A stretch of DNA of 21,504 bases from CAYGTK01 sp964352775 (GCA_964352775.1 CAYGTK010000048.1:1-21504); one strand, 5' to 3'; positions 1 through 7,871 are shown, numbered from the stretch's first letter. A program made the numbers and translations. Notes: generated from the sequence alone by a model not told the origin.

Positions 1-484
1 TTATCTCGGTCACTATTTTGTTATCCCATAGTCCGCTAGCATCGGTTTCTTTAATTACTCGCTCGGCAGTTGCTTTTTGCTCTGCGCTGGTATAAAAAAT
101 ACCGGAACGGTATTGGCTACCCACATCAGCACCTTGCTGGTTCATAGTAGTTGGGTCGTGCGAGTGAAAGAATACCACCAATAATTGCTCAAAGGAGATA
201 ACGGAAGGGTCGAATAAAATACGAGCTACTTCAGCGTGACCAGTACGCCCAGTGCATACTTCACGATAGCCAGGATTCTTAATTTCTCCACCAGTATAGC
301 CCGATTCTACGGACTTCACTCCTTTCAGGTCTTCAAATACAGCCTCTACACACCAGAAGCATCCTGCTCCTAATACTGCTACTTCTGTTGCTGCGGGTGT
401 TGCGTTCTCACTCATGTTTTTTGCGCTTAAATTTAAGTTCGATAATACAAGGAACAATACGAATATGCAAGTACGTGTTATCAT
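1..484 (-). CDS. msrA: Exported peptide methionine sulfoxide reductase MsrA (3' end cut by window edge)
   Basis: Reduces methionine-S-sulfoxide in oxidised proteins. The minus-strand reading frame from ATG at 484 gives a hydrophobic leader (MITRTCIFVLFLVLSNLNLS) and then, from about residue 38, the MsrA core: GCFWC with the catalytic Cys, ESGYTGG, YREVCTGRTGHAEV, FHSHDPTTMNQQGADVG and QYRSGIFY. These are the family signatures in the expected order. The frame is open to position 1, so about 161 residues are visible and the C-terminus is missing. A second in-frame ATG at 415 would give a cytoplasmic form, but the leader between the two is clearly signal-peptide-like, so I prefer 484 and a periplasmic or envelope location. 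The residue after the GCFW motif is Cys where Gly is usual. The gene is divergent from the gene at 587, with about 100 bp between them. I found no convincing TAnnTTTG box upstream. Confidence 0.93.
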   Translation of the reverse strand, partial: MITRTCIFVLFLVLSNLNLSAKNMSENATPAATEVAVLGAGCFWCVEAVFEDLKGVKSVESGYTGGEIKNPGYREVCTGRTGHAEVARILFDPSVISFEQLLVVFFHSHDPTTMNQQGADVGSQYRSGIFYTSAEQKATAERVIKETDASGLWDNKIVTEI

Positions 485-586
485 GTAATTGTTTTAGTTT
501 TATTCCATAACGCTCAAGTTGCCCGTATGGTTTCTTTACTGCACCATGCATTACCTTTCGGTCGGCTTGTTGACATAACGTAATTC

Positions 587-1087
587 ATGCGATATACCCT
601 ATTCCTACTCCTCTTATCAATTAGTGTTAGCAGCTACGGCCAACTTAGGTCAAATATCATAAGTATACTTAAGCCCGCTGAAAAAGGACGCTTACTGCTA
701 GCGCTTAAGCCCAATGCCTCCATACCTGATGTAAAAAAGGAGACGGCTAACATGGAAGAATATTCTATGGAGGTATCGAAATTGGTGTATACCGTAGATG
801 TTGATGCCGCGGGCTCTTCTTTTGGAGACTTGGCCTTCTACTTTATTGATAATGAATTGCAACGCTGCACCTTCGAAACTTATCTTGATAGTGAGAAAGA
901 CAGCAAGAAATTCCAGCTGATGCTGCGAAACACCCTAACCGAAACCTATGGAGAACCCCTACGAAAGGGCTTAGACTATGTGTGGGAGCGGAAAACCAGA
1001 AAGAAAGACAAAAGCCTAAGAATAATTCTGAAATCGCTAGATTCGGCAGTTGATAATGGCTTTATACTAACCTATACCATATCGTAA
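587..1087 (+). CDS. Small secreted protein of unknown function
   Basis: I do not recognise this 166-residue protein. It begins with a clear signal peptide (MRYTLFLLLLSISVSSYGQ, probable cleavage after the SSYG region), so it is exported. The rest is mixed alpha/beta in character with no lipobox, no further membrane segment and no cysteine pair pattern. A run with FGDLAFYFIDNELQRCTF, followed by a charged helix-like stretch and LRKGLDYVWERKTRKKD, suggests a small globular periplasmic domain. Its TAA shares its last base with the ATG of the pyrophosphatase gene (TAATG), so the two are probably translated from one message. That linkage does not by itself give a function. ATG at 587 is the only start that yields the signal peptide. 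Confidence 0.8.
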   Translation: MRYTLFLLLLSISVSSYGQLRSNIISILKPAEKGRLLLALKPNASIPDVKKETANMEEYSMEVSKLVYTVDVDAAGSSFGDLAFYFIDNELQRCTFETYLDSEKDSKKFQLMLRNTLTETYGEPLRKGLDYVWERKTRKKDKSLRIILKSLDSAVDNGFILTYTIS

Positions 1088-1629
1088 TGAGTCAACACCC
1101 TTGGCATGATGTAAAAGTGGGGAACAACCCACCCGAAATAGTGAATGCCCTGATAGAGATACCAGGCGGTAGCAGAGCTAAGTATGAAATAGATAAAGAA
1201 AGTGGCTTACTTAAGCTAGATAGGGTGCTTTTCTCGGCAGTTTATTACCCACATAACTATGGTTTCATTCCACAGACATACTGTGGTGATAAAGATCCGC
1301 TAGATATTTTTGTGCTTTCGCAGGTTACTATAGTGCCCATGTGTTTAGTATCAGCCAAGGTCATAGGCGTAATGCAAATGGTAGATGGCGGCGAAGATGA
1401 TGATAAGATAATTGCCGTGGCCGAGAATGATATGAGCGTGAATCACTTGAACGACATTAGCGAACTACCTGACCATTTCACGCGTGAGCTACGCCACTTT
1501 TTTGAAGAGTACAAGCGATTGGAGAACAAGACCGTTCGCATAGAAGAATTCCAAGGCAGGGAAAAGGCTTTGGAGATAGTGCGAGACAGTATTGAATTGT
1601 ACCAGAAAGAGTTTGGCAACCGTAAATGA
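1087..1629 (+). CDS. ppa: Inorganic pyrophosphatase, family I
   Basis: Hydrolyses pyrophosphate to two phosphates in the cytoplasm, using Mg2+, and so pulls biosynthetic reactions forward. The 180-residue length is usual for family I. Visible signatures are IEIP (Glu24), AKYEIDK (31-37), YYPHNYGFIP (53-62), the diagnostic GDKDPLDIF (67-75; Asp68, Asp70, Asp73), the acidic DGGEDDDK (100-107) and the C-terminal EEYKRLENK (140-148). All the metal- and phosphate-binding positions I can check are present. It starts at ATG 1087, overlapping the TAA of the secreted-protein gene by one base. Its TGA lies inside an ATGA overlap with the methyltransferase gene, so the three genes form a tight operon. 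Confidence 0.97.
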   Translation: MSQHPWHDVKVGNNPPEIVNALIEIPGGSRAKYEIDKESGLLKLDRVLFSAVYYPHNYGFIPQTYCGDKDPLDIFVLSQVTIVPMCLVSAKVIGVMQMVDGGEDDDKIIAVAENDMSVNHLNDISELPDHFTRELRHFFEEYKRLENKTVRIEEFQGREKALEIVRDSIELYQKEFGNRK

Positions 1630-2336
1630 GCAGCTTCCATTTCAAACAATTCTCTGTAAAAAATGAAGGTGAGGTTTTTAAAGTAGGTACCGATGGGGTG
1701 CTGCTTGCCGCTTGGGCTGCTATTCCCAACTCTGGTAAGTGCCTAGATATAGGAACAGGTACTGGTATGATACCATTAATACTTGCCCAACGCAGTAAGG
1801 GACTGCTGAAAACCACTGCGATAGACATTCAAGAAGCCTCGGTAGCCATAGCCAAAGAGAACTTTGATAACAGCCCTTGGAAAGATTCATTGAAAGCGAT
1901 CCACCAAGATGCTAGAACCTTGCAGATGAATGAGCAATTCGACCTTATTATTAGCAATCCACCTTACTTTCATAACAGCACTTTGGCAGCCACTTCTGTA
2001 AAGCAGAAGGCTAAGCACACCAACTCGTTAAGTCATCATTATCTACTGGGCACAGTTTCCAAACATTTAAAGCCAGGCGGTAGTTTCTGTGTTATTCTAC
2101 CTTATGTAGAGGGTCAGTTGCTATTAGAACAAGCTGAAGATGATGGATTGTACCCTAAAAAGGTAACTACAGTCTATTCCAAGCCAGACAAAGCCGCTGA
2201 ACGGCTTCTAATGCACTTTACTGATAGAAGTGGTGAAGTAGTAGAAGATGACTTTATCATTCATGGGGAGAGTATTCGCGGCTATTCTCAGCAGTATTTA
2301 GACTTAACAGCGGCATTTTACCCGTTTATCCCATAA
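1626..2336 (+). CDS. trmN6: tRNA1(Val) (adenine(37)-N6)-methyltransferase, TrmN6/YfiC type
   Basis: An S-adenosylmethionine-dependent methyltransferase of the YfiC/TrmN6 type, known in E. coli for N6-methylation of A37 in tRNA1(Val). The N-terminus F-KQF-V (4-11) followed by KVGTDGVLLAAW (19-30) is characteristic of the subfamily. The SAM-binding motif I is LDIGTGTGMIPL (40-51), an acidic residue after beta-2 is in AIDIQ (65-69), and the N6-adenine methylase motif NPPY lies at 111-114 in IISNPPYF. The length (236) matches the family. The ATG overlaps the pyrophosphatase stop as ATGA, indicating translational coupling. The exact tRNA target in this organism is inferred from family membership. 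A related N6-adenine methylase acting on another RNA is the main alternative. Confidence 0.9.
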   Translation: MSSFHFKQFSVKNEGEVFKVGTDGVLLAAWAAIPNSGKCLDIGTGTGMIPLILAQRSKGLLKTTAIDIQEASVAIAKENFDNSPWKDSLKAIHQDARTLQMNEQFDLIISNPPYFHNSTLAATSVKQKAKHTNSLSHHYLLGTVSKHLKPGGSFCVILPYVEGQLLLEQAEDDGLYPKKVTTVYSKPDKAAERLLMHFTDRSGEVVEDDFIIHGESIRGYSQQYLDLTAAFYPFIP

Positions 2337-2448
2337 ACTGGCTATAATGTAGATAAATGTCACCCATTTAACGATCTGGGGACATCATTGGGCTAGTAAG
2401 TGCCTTATCATTTAATATTCGAGTTAACTATACGTTATAACTATTAGC

Positions 2449-2456
2449 GACCTTTG
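2449..2456 (+). promoter_or_regulatory. Possible -7 box for the acyltransferase operon
   Basis: GACCTTTG matches the Bacteroidota -7 consensus TAnnTTTG at seven of eight positions. It lies 20 nt before the ATG at 2477, a usual spacing for this phylum. No TTG is placed about 20 nt further upstream, so this is only a candidate. The gap 2337-2476 holds no other structure I could identify. Confidence 0.35.
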
Positions 2457-2476
2457 CTATAACCAGATCACCTGAT

Positions 2477-4231
2477 ATGGAACTTATAACACGAGATGAC
2501 TTCAGCCAAGCTACTTACTTAAGTAAGTTTAAGCTGGGGCTATTGGCCAAGCCGATAATGCGCTTTACCAATATCAATAAGATCAATTCCGTTTATTCTA
2601 GCTTATCGCATAAGCAAGGCCCTGAGTTCATATCCTCGGCTTTAGATGCGTTGAACGTGAGCTATGAAATAGATGAATATTCGAAAAAGAACATCCCTGC
2701 ATCTGGGCCTTTTATAGTAGTGTCTAATCATCCCTTTGGTGGGGTAGATGCCCTGGTATTACTGGATATTATTTCTTCCAAAGTGCCTGATTTCAAGCTG
2801 TTGGATAACTTCTTGGTCCGCCCAGTAGATACGCTTGAAAAGTACTTCTATAAGGATAGTCTTTTGCAAAAGGATGAATTATCAAGTAGTGTACTAGATG
2901 ATAGAAGCCATACATTACAATTACTTGAAGAGGGGAATGGTGTAGGCTTTTTCCCAGCTGGTGAGGCCTCTTTCTTTCAGAAGCGCAAGCGGAAAGTGAA
3001 AGACAATAACTGGGATGAGAACATCATGAAACTCATCATGCGGGCAGGCGTAAAGGTTATACCAGTTTATATTGAGGGTAGAAATAGCCTGCTGTATCAC
3101 TTAATGGGTATGATAAACCCTAAGCTAAGGAAGCTGCGCCTACCTAGTGAGTTCTTTAATAAGAAATCAAAACCAGTTAAGGTGCGAATTGGTCAAGCTA
3201 TTCGCCCGCAAGAACTTAAACCGTTTACCAATACTGGTGAACTACGGGATTATTTGCGTGCGAAAACCTATGTGCTTGGTTCAGCTAAACCAAATAAACA
3301 GGTAACGGTTAGTCTAAAAGGCCAAGTGCCTGTAGCTGCTGAGAATGCCACTTCAGCTATTGAAAAAGAAATAGCCGCAGTAAGCAAAAAGAGCTTGATC
3401 TTCAGCCAGCAGAATTTTGATGTGTTTATCACTAAGCCAAAAAAGATACCGACCATCTTAAACGAAATAGGCCGATTACGAGAGATCACCTTCCGCCAGG
3501 TGGGCGAGGGCACGAACAAAAGCATCGACCTTGATGAGTATGATAAATATTATCACCAACTATTTGTTTGGGACAGAGACGCTAAGAAATTAGTAGGTGG
3601 TTATCGTATGGGTAAAGGTGGTCGTATCGTTTATAAGAAAGGCATAAGAGGCTTCTATATCAGTAGCTTGTTTAAATTCAAGAGCGAGTTTTCGTCTACC
3701 CTTTTGCAGTCTATTGAGTTGGGTCGATCGTTCATTACCAAAGAGTATCAGCAACATCGCTTGCCACTCTTTCTACTCTGGAAAGGTATTCTACATTTCT
3801 TACTCAGTAATCCAGAATACAAATACTTGATAGGCCCTGTTAGTATTAGCAATGATTACAGCAAGGTTTCGCGAAGCTTATTGATAAAGCACATACAAGA
3901 GAATTACTTTGACAACGAAATAGCGAAGCAAATAAAGCCGCGGAAAAAGTACCGTGTAAAACTGCGAAATGAAGACTTAAAGATCTTGTTAGAAAAAGCT
4001 GGTAAAGACTTGAAGTCGCTCAATAAGCTATTGCAGGACATTGAGCCTGGGCATATGGGTGTACCCATTCTTTTGAAGAAATACATCAGTCAGAATGCCA
4101 GAATAATAGGCTTTAATGTTGATCCTAAATTCTCGAATGCGTTAGATGGTTTAATGGTGCTGAAGGTGGACGACCTACCCGAAAGTACTTATACGGATTA
4201 CAGCATTGAGTTGAAGAATAAAGCAAAGTGA
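2477..4231 (+). CDS. Bifunctional O-/N-acyltransferase for aminolipids (OlsF-like)
   Basis: A 584-residue two-domain protein. The N-terminal half (about 1-270) is a lysophospholipid-acyltransferase-like domain with SNHPFGGVD (83-91, His85/Asp91, the spaced catalytic motif of this subgroup) and FFPAGEAS (158-165). The C-terminal half (about 300-570) resembles the hemolysin-like GNAT N-acyltransferases: IGRLREITFRQVGEGTNKS (331-349), DLDEYDKYYHQLFVWD (351-366), GGYRMG (374-379) and ELGRSFI (414-420). This order is that of OlsF, known in Serratia and Flavobacterium johnsoniae, which acylates ornithine on nitrogen and then on oxygen. The Bacteroides GlsB/GlsA pair makes glycine lipids with the same activities on two proteins. 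So the product is an ornithine or glycine (possibly seryl-glycine) lipid, and the sequence alone does not decide which. The stop overlaps the next gene's GTG start (GTGA), coupling it to plsC. Confidence 0.85.
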   Translation: MELITRDDFSQATYLSKFKLGLLAKPIMRFTNINKINSVYSSLSHKQGPEFISSALDALNVSYEIDEYSKKNIPASGPFIVVSNHPFGGVDALVLLDIISSKVPDFKLLDNFLVRPVDTLEKYFYKDSLLQKDELSSSVLDDRSHTLQLLEEGNGVGFFPAGEASFFQKRKRKVKDNNWDENIMKLIMRAGVKVIPVYIEGRNSLLYHLMGMINPKLRKLRLPSEFFNKKSKPVKVRIGQAIRPQELKPFTNTGELRDYLRAKTYVLGSAKPNKQVTVSLKGQVPVAAENATSAIEKEIAAVSKKSLIFSQQNFDVFITKPKKIPTILNEIGRLREITFRQVGEGTNKSIDLDEYDKYYHQLFVWDRDAKKLVGGYRMGKGGRIVYKKGIRGFYISSLFKFKSEFSSTLLQSIELGRSFITKEYQQHRLPLFLLWKGILHFLLSNPEYKYLIGPVSISNDYSKVSRSLLIKHIQENYFDNEIAKQIKPRKKYRVKLRNEDLKILLEKAGKDLKSLNKLLQDIEPGHMGVPILLKKYISQNARIIGFNVDPKFSNALDGLMVLKVDDLPESTYTDYSIELKNKAK

Positions 4232-5007
4232 AAACCCTACGCGGACTATATCGCTTTGTAGGTTTTGCTTTGGGTACTACCTACTTTGTGTTGCGATTAG
4301 TGATATTGACGGCCATCAAAGGCTTTTCAATGGACATTGCTACCCGCCACCCATCAGAATGGGCGAAGGCTATGTTGAAGTGGCTTTCGGTGGAAGTAGA
4401 GTTGCAGGGTGAATTACCAAAGCAGCAGGTGCTAGTGTTACCCAACCATCGAAGCTATCTGGATGGGGCTATTATGTCTTCCTTATTGCCAAGTGTATTC
4501 GTAGTAAAGGCTGAGGTGCTGAAATGGCCTTTGATAGGTGCGGGACTTAGAGGCACGAATACCATTACCGTAGATAGAAATAACAAGGATAGCCGAATAG
4601 AAACTCGTGATAAGGTGAAAGACCGTTTAAGCCAAGGTCTATCTGTCACCATTTTCCCCGAAGGGACTACTTACGAAGGTCCAGGTATTGTAGACCTGAA
4701 ACCCAGTATGTTCTACATCGCCGCTGATGGAAATATCCCAGTTGTGCCAGTAGCGATAGAATATGAGAACACCGCAGATGCTTGGATAGGTAAGGATACC
4801 TTTTTACCCCATTTTATTAGCTGCTTTGGAAAACACCGTACCAAAGTTAAAGTGCGTATCGGTCCTATTATTCAAGAAACGGATGGGGGAGTACTCGGAA
4901 AAGAAGTAGAAAGTTGGATAAACAGCAATGTGCTAGATCTTTGGAGAGAATTCGGGAAACCACTACCAGATAAGACAAAGGTTGAAGAACCAGCTTACTC
5001 GATGTAG
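4228..5007 (+). CDS. plsC: 1-acyl-sn-glycerol-3-phosphate acyltransferase (PlsC family)
   Basis: Transfers an acyl chain to the sn-2 position of lysophosphatidic acid at the inner membrane, or to a related lysolipid. The 259-residue protein has a hydrophobic N-terminal segment (about 8-31), the catalytic NHRSYLDG (73-80; His74, Asp79, HX4D), a substrate-binding block around GTNTITVDR (109-117), FPEGTT (143-148) and a PVVPVAIEYE block (171-180). These are acyltransferase motifs I to IV. The start is GTG at 4228, overlapping the TGA of the OlsF-like gene, so the two are co-translated. This suggests the enzyme supplies or competes for acyl donors in the same lipid context. An alternative is a lyso-aminolipid O-acyltransferase, but the HX4D/FPEGTT pattern is standard PlsC. 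Its last 13 bases overlap the 3' end of the convergent lipoprotein gene. Confidence 0.88.
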   Translation: MKTLRGLYRFVGFALGTTYFVLRLVILTAIKGFSMDIATRHPSEWAKAMLKWLSVEVELQGELPKQQVLVLPNHRSYLDGAIMSSLLPSVFVVKAEVLKWPLIGAGLRGTNTITVDRNNKDSRIETRDKVKDRLSQGLSVTIFPEGTTYEGPGIVDLKPSMFYIAADGNIPVVPVAIEYENTADAWIGKDTFLPHFISCFGKHRTKVKVRIGPIIQETDGGVLGKEVESWINSNVLDLWREFGKPLPDKTKVEEPAYSM

Positions 5008-5459
5008 ATCACATCGAATTGTCCAGAAAGGAGAACGTTTTCGCCAAGACCAGATATCAGCGTAGCATCAATGTTTCCCTTTAAGATGTTCTCATCGGCA
5101 TCATGTTCGGTTATTATTAGCTGACCAGGACTAAAATCGGTACTTTCAAAAGCACCAAGTATATTGCTGTTGTAAGAAATGGTGTTGAATGTGCCATCTG
5201 TAGTATAGGTGCCTTCCACATTGTAGTCAAATATCCTTAAGGTCAGAAATTCAGCACCTGAAGCACCTTCAATAACTATTTGGTTGTTTATCAAGTTAGC
5301 TGTCAGGAACGAGTTAGAACACCAGAACTGCCCATTAATGGTTGCAGAAAGTGATGAGCCTGTAAGATCACAATTACCTCCACCAGTTCCAACAACATCG
5401 CCACAACCTAGGCTAGCTAATACGAAAAGACCAAGTAGGTAAGGTAATATTCGTTTCAT
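4995..5459 (-). CDS. Small lipoprotein of unknown function
   Basis: A 154-residue protein with a lipoprotein-type leader: MKRILPYLLGLFVLASLGC, Cys19 being the likely lipidated residue (the -3 residue is Ser, slightly off the usual Leu/Val). The mature part begins GDVVGTGGGNCD and continues as beta-rich sequence with alternating polar and hydrophobic residues (SLSATINGQFWCSN; IVIEGASGAEFLTLRIFDY). This resembles DUF6252-like Bacteroidota lipoproteins in which the phrase 'A.INGQ.W' opens the domain. I use that resemblance only as a hint. It is the last gene of the minus-strand block: its ATG (5459) lies one base after the stop of the MarR gene, and its stop lies inside the end of plsC on the other strand. 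Confidence 0.75.
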   Translation of the reverse strand: MKRILPYLLGLFVLASLGCGDVVGTGGGNCDLTGSSLSATINGQFWCSNSFLTANLINNQIVIEGASGAEFLTLRIFDYNVEGTYTTDGTFNTISYNSNILGAFESTDFSPGQLIITEHDADENILKGNIDATLISGLGENVLLSGQFDVIYIE

Positions 5460-5460
5460 A

Positions 5461-5931
5461 TCACCCGCGCATTTTATCTAATAGTTCGTTCAATTTCTCT
5501 ACTTCCGTTACCGATAGGGTACGGAAATCGTCTTCTAGTTTACCCATAGTTACATCTATCTCTTCCAATAGATCTAAACCCTTTTCAGTAATTACCACAT
5601 CTGCTTTTCTACGGTCTTCCTTGCTGTCTTTTCTGGCTACAAAGCCTTTCAGTCTTAGTTTCTCTACCAATCTCGAAGCGTTCGACATCTTATCGAGCAT
5701 TCGGTCCATCAGTAAATTGATACTGGCTGGCTTAGGGTGCTGCCCACGCAATATCCTTAGGATATTATACTGCTGCGGACTGATATTGTAAGGCTTGAAA
5801 TATTGGGTATTCAAATTCCGTATCCAGCTAGCGGTGAACATCAAGTTCACTTGTAGCTTGTGATAAGGGTCTTTAAATGATTTGGTCTGCTTTATCTCGT
5901 CTTCTAATCGCATATCACTCTCCTCTCTCAT
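5461..5931 (-). CDS. MarR-family transcriptional regulator
   Basis: A 156-residue winged-helix repressor or regulator of the MarR type, expected to bind DNA as a dimer. The N-terminal dimerisation helix is followed by NISPQQYNILRILRGQ (49-64), the recognition region ASINLLMDRMLDKMSNASRL (69-88), a wing with KDSKEDRRKADVVITEKG (101-118; the DxRxxxxxxT pattern typical of MarR wings) and a C-terminal helix (LEEIDVTMGKLEDDFRTLS, 122-140). The ATG at 5931 shares one base with the stop of the DUF4412-like gene (TAATG on the minus strand). A second in-frame ATG at 5913 is preceded by an AGGAG run six bases away and would remove six residues. Context suggests it regulates this operon or a distant target. 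The ligand is unknown. Confidence 0.9.
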   Translation of the reverse strand: MREESDMRLEDEIKQTKSFKDPYHKLQVNLMFTASWIRNLNTQYFKPYNISPQQYNILRILRGQHPKPASINLLMDRMLDKMSNASRLVEKLRLKGFVARKDSKEDRRKADVVITEKGLDLLEEIDVTMGKLEDDFRTLSVTEVEKLNELLDKMRG

Positions 5932-6632
5932 TAATTGCCTCCTATAGAGAACATCTTAGGGTCAAAAGCTCTCTTAGTATAGCTAGCGGGTAGTTTGAAA
6001 TACTCATCGCTCAATTTCTGTTCTTCAATGGATATTGCTTCATTGGTAAAGGTCAATGTAAGTCCACCTTGATTGGAGGTAGCTACCATTTTAAGCGGAA
6101 AGCCTGGTACACCTTCGAAAAACATATTACCACCAAATCTGCCAGATTCAGCTTTCTCTATATCAATATCAAGATCTGTGGTAGACCAAACATGGCTTAC
6201 TGATTCTGCTCCTTGCGAAACAATAACCACTTCATACTTTTTGCACTTATACCCTAGTATGGTTTCCGTTTCGTTTAATGGGGTTACCTTTGGCTTAGAT
6301 GCAGGTATGGCATCTTCTCCTTCTTGTACATCTTCCGTAGGAAGCTCAAAAATAGACTGGCTGCTGTGCTGAATGATATAGGTAACATCCTTTTTGCTGT
6401 CTACTAATATATCACCCATAAGTGATGACATCATGCCGCCTTCCATAATAAAGCGCATATCCTTTCCGCGGAAGTGATAGTTGTAGGCGGTAGGCATCAT
6501 GGCCTGTATCATTTGGGCGTTTTGCCCTTCTACCTTAATAGAGAATTTAACTTTCCCTTCAAATCCACCATTAATGGCATAACCACTTAGTAGAATAGAA
6601 AGGCTTATCAATGCGATACTGATGTATTTCAT
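5931..6632 (-). CDS. Exported DUF4412-like protein
   Basis: A 233-residue protein with a signal peptide (MKYISIALISLSILLSGYA) and no lipobox. The body has the pattern of the DUF4412/GLPGLI-type periplasmic proteins common in Bacteroidota: an early F-GKVKFSIK strand (24-31), a block on the reduced form of the molecule (MRFIMEGGMMSSLMGDILVD), ETILGYKCKKYEV (127-139, the 'ILGYxCxKY' phrase of this group), VWSTTDLDI and a late GFPLKM turn. These proteins have a LolA-like fold by family knowledge. The cargo and role are not established. It sits upstream of the MarR gene with a one-base overlap and 39 nt after the sulfotransferase gene, and it probably has its own promoter. Confidence 0.78.
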   Translation of the reverse strand: MKYISIALISLSILLSGYAINGGFEGKVKFSIKVEGQNAQMIQAMMPTAYNYHFRGKDMRFIMEGGMMSSLMGDILVDSKKDVTYIIQHSSQSIFELPTEDVQEGEDAIPASKPKVTPLNETETILGYKCKKYEVVIVSQGAESVSHVWSTTDLDIDIEKAESGRFGGNMFFEGVPGFPLKMVATSNQGGLTLTFTNEAISIEEQKLSDEYFKLPASYTKRAFDPKMFSIGGN

Positions 6633-6646
6633 GTATTCGGTTTTCC

Positions 6647-6663
6647 CAAAAATATCAAATATA
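6647..6663 (-). promoter_or_regulatory. Tandem -7 boxes upstream of the DUF4412-like gene
   Basis: Read on the minus strand, TATATTTG (6663-6656) and TATTTTTG (6654-6647) both match TAnnTTTG perfectly, one just after the other, 14 to 30 nt before the ATG at 6632. No TTG has the right spacing for either, so activity is uncertain. Their place in the 39-nt gap between the sulfotransferase stop and this gene makes a separate promoter for the three downstream genes plausible. Confidence 0.4.
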
Positions 6664-6671
6664 CTGCCAAA

Positions 6672-7808
6672 CTATTCGCTGGCTACTAACTCTACGTTGT
6701 TAGGTACTTCATAATCGTACAGATCCATAGCAAAACCCCAATGTTCCATTACCTTATCTACCATTTCTTTATCGAAGTTGTAGTCGTTCTTCTTGTAGCG
6801 TTTTACGGAATCCATATAGGCTTTAAAGTGCGGATAAGCTTCCTTGTAGCCCGACAAGCCTAGTTCTTTATAGATGTTTTCTAGCCCACCTGCATTGTCT
6901 TGTTCAAAGTCTTCAAAACGAACCTCTACTAAGTTGCCTTCAGGTATTAATGCTTTCTCTTCTTCGTAGCGCTTAATTATGCGCTTATACACCTCTAATA
7001 CGTTCTTTTCTATCTCTTCCTCCGTAACATTTTGATAAGTTAACGGTGGTATAGTGCTATTTATCAGTTTGATAGTAGATGGAAACACCATCATTGGGTT
7101 ACGATAGATGTAGATGAACTTGGCATTTGGGAAAGCCTCTAAAAGCAATTTTACCCTTCCTGTGTGTGGAGGGTTCTTTGAGATGAAGCGTTCACCTTTG
7201 GTATTTATCATTGCCTTTTTGGCTAGTACCTTATAGTCTTTTATCCAGCGTTCGCGCTCTTCCTTTTTTAGCCCTTCGTAACTAATAAAGCGATCGTAAA
7301 ATTCCATCCAGCTATCAGGGAAGTACCAGAAGTTATAGAAACTGTAGGGGTTGATATTACCTAAAGCGAATTCCTCTTCTTGTGGAAGATCGGTAGACAG
7401 CTTCATATTGTCTGAAGGCCTTCTTTCTGGTGTTAAAAACCGCATAATGGTTTTGAACAACCACTTGCCACCTAGGGTATGGTTGGGAAACACACCCTGA
7501 TAGGTGCTTACATAACCATACTGCGGATCTTTACAAAGTAAATTATGAAGATGAGTAGTTCCGCTGCGCCAATGGCCAATTATAAATACGGGGTCTTTAT
7601 CTAGTTTTACTTCGCCTAGCTTGTAACCATGCCTAGCTCTTTCCCACCATCTAAATGGTTCTGCCACTAATGAAACAGCCATGGTCTTAATTAGCTGAAA
7701 CTTGCGTTCGGCATGTACATTACGACCCTTTATTACTTTTAATAAGTTGCCGAAAGAACTACCAGCTAAGGTAGACATGGCTACCTGAAAATTCTTTGTT
7801 TTCCCCAT
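6672..7808 (-). CDS. Sulfotransferase family protein (PAPS-dependent)
   Basis: Expected to transfer sulfate from PAPS to a hydroxyl or amino group of an unknown acceptor. The 378-residue protein has the 5'-phosphosulfate loop IIGHWRSGTTHLHNLL (76-91; family pattern GxxRSGTT), a conserved TDLPQEEEFALGNINP block (139-154), KNPPHTGRV (211-219), and the 3'-phosphate-binding region KFIYIYRNPMMVFPSTIKL (230-248), where the family has YxxRxPxxxxxS. No signal peptide is visible, so it is cytoplasmic or peripheral. This arrangement matches the bacterial 'sulfotransferase family' enzymes found in marine Bacteroidota, often near lipid or polysaccharide genes. The acyltransferase genes nearby on the other strand make a lipid acceptor possible, but that is inference. 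It reads away from the TonB/DUF5689 operon and is separated from it by a hairpin. Confidence 0.88.
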   Translation of the reverse strand: MGKTKNFQVAMSTLAGSSFGNLLKVIKGRNVHAERKFQLIKTMAVSLVAEPFRWWERARHGYKLGEVKLDKDPVFIIGHWRSGTTHLHNLLCKDPQYGYVSTYQGVFPNHTLGGKWLFKTIMRFLTPERRPSDNMKLSTDLPQEEEFALGNINPYSFYNFWYFPDSWMEFYDRFISYEGLKKEERERWIKDYKVLAKKAMINTKGERFISKNPPHTGRVKLLLEAFPNAKFIYIYRNPMMVFPSTIKLINSTIPPLTYQNVTEEEIEKNVLEVYKRIIKRYEEEKALIPEGNLVEVRFEDFEQDNAGGLENIYKELGLSGYKEAYPHFKAYMDSVKRYKKNDYNFDKEMVDKVMEHWGFAMDLYDYEVPNNVELVASE

Positions 7809-7871
7809 AGGGTAGGGTTTGTTTCAGCGGGCTAAGGTACTAAACTAGCCCTGTTAAACAAGTAATGAGTT

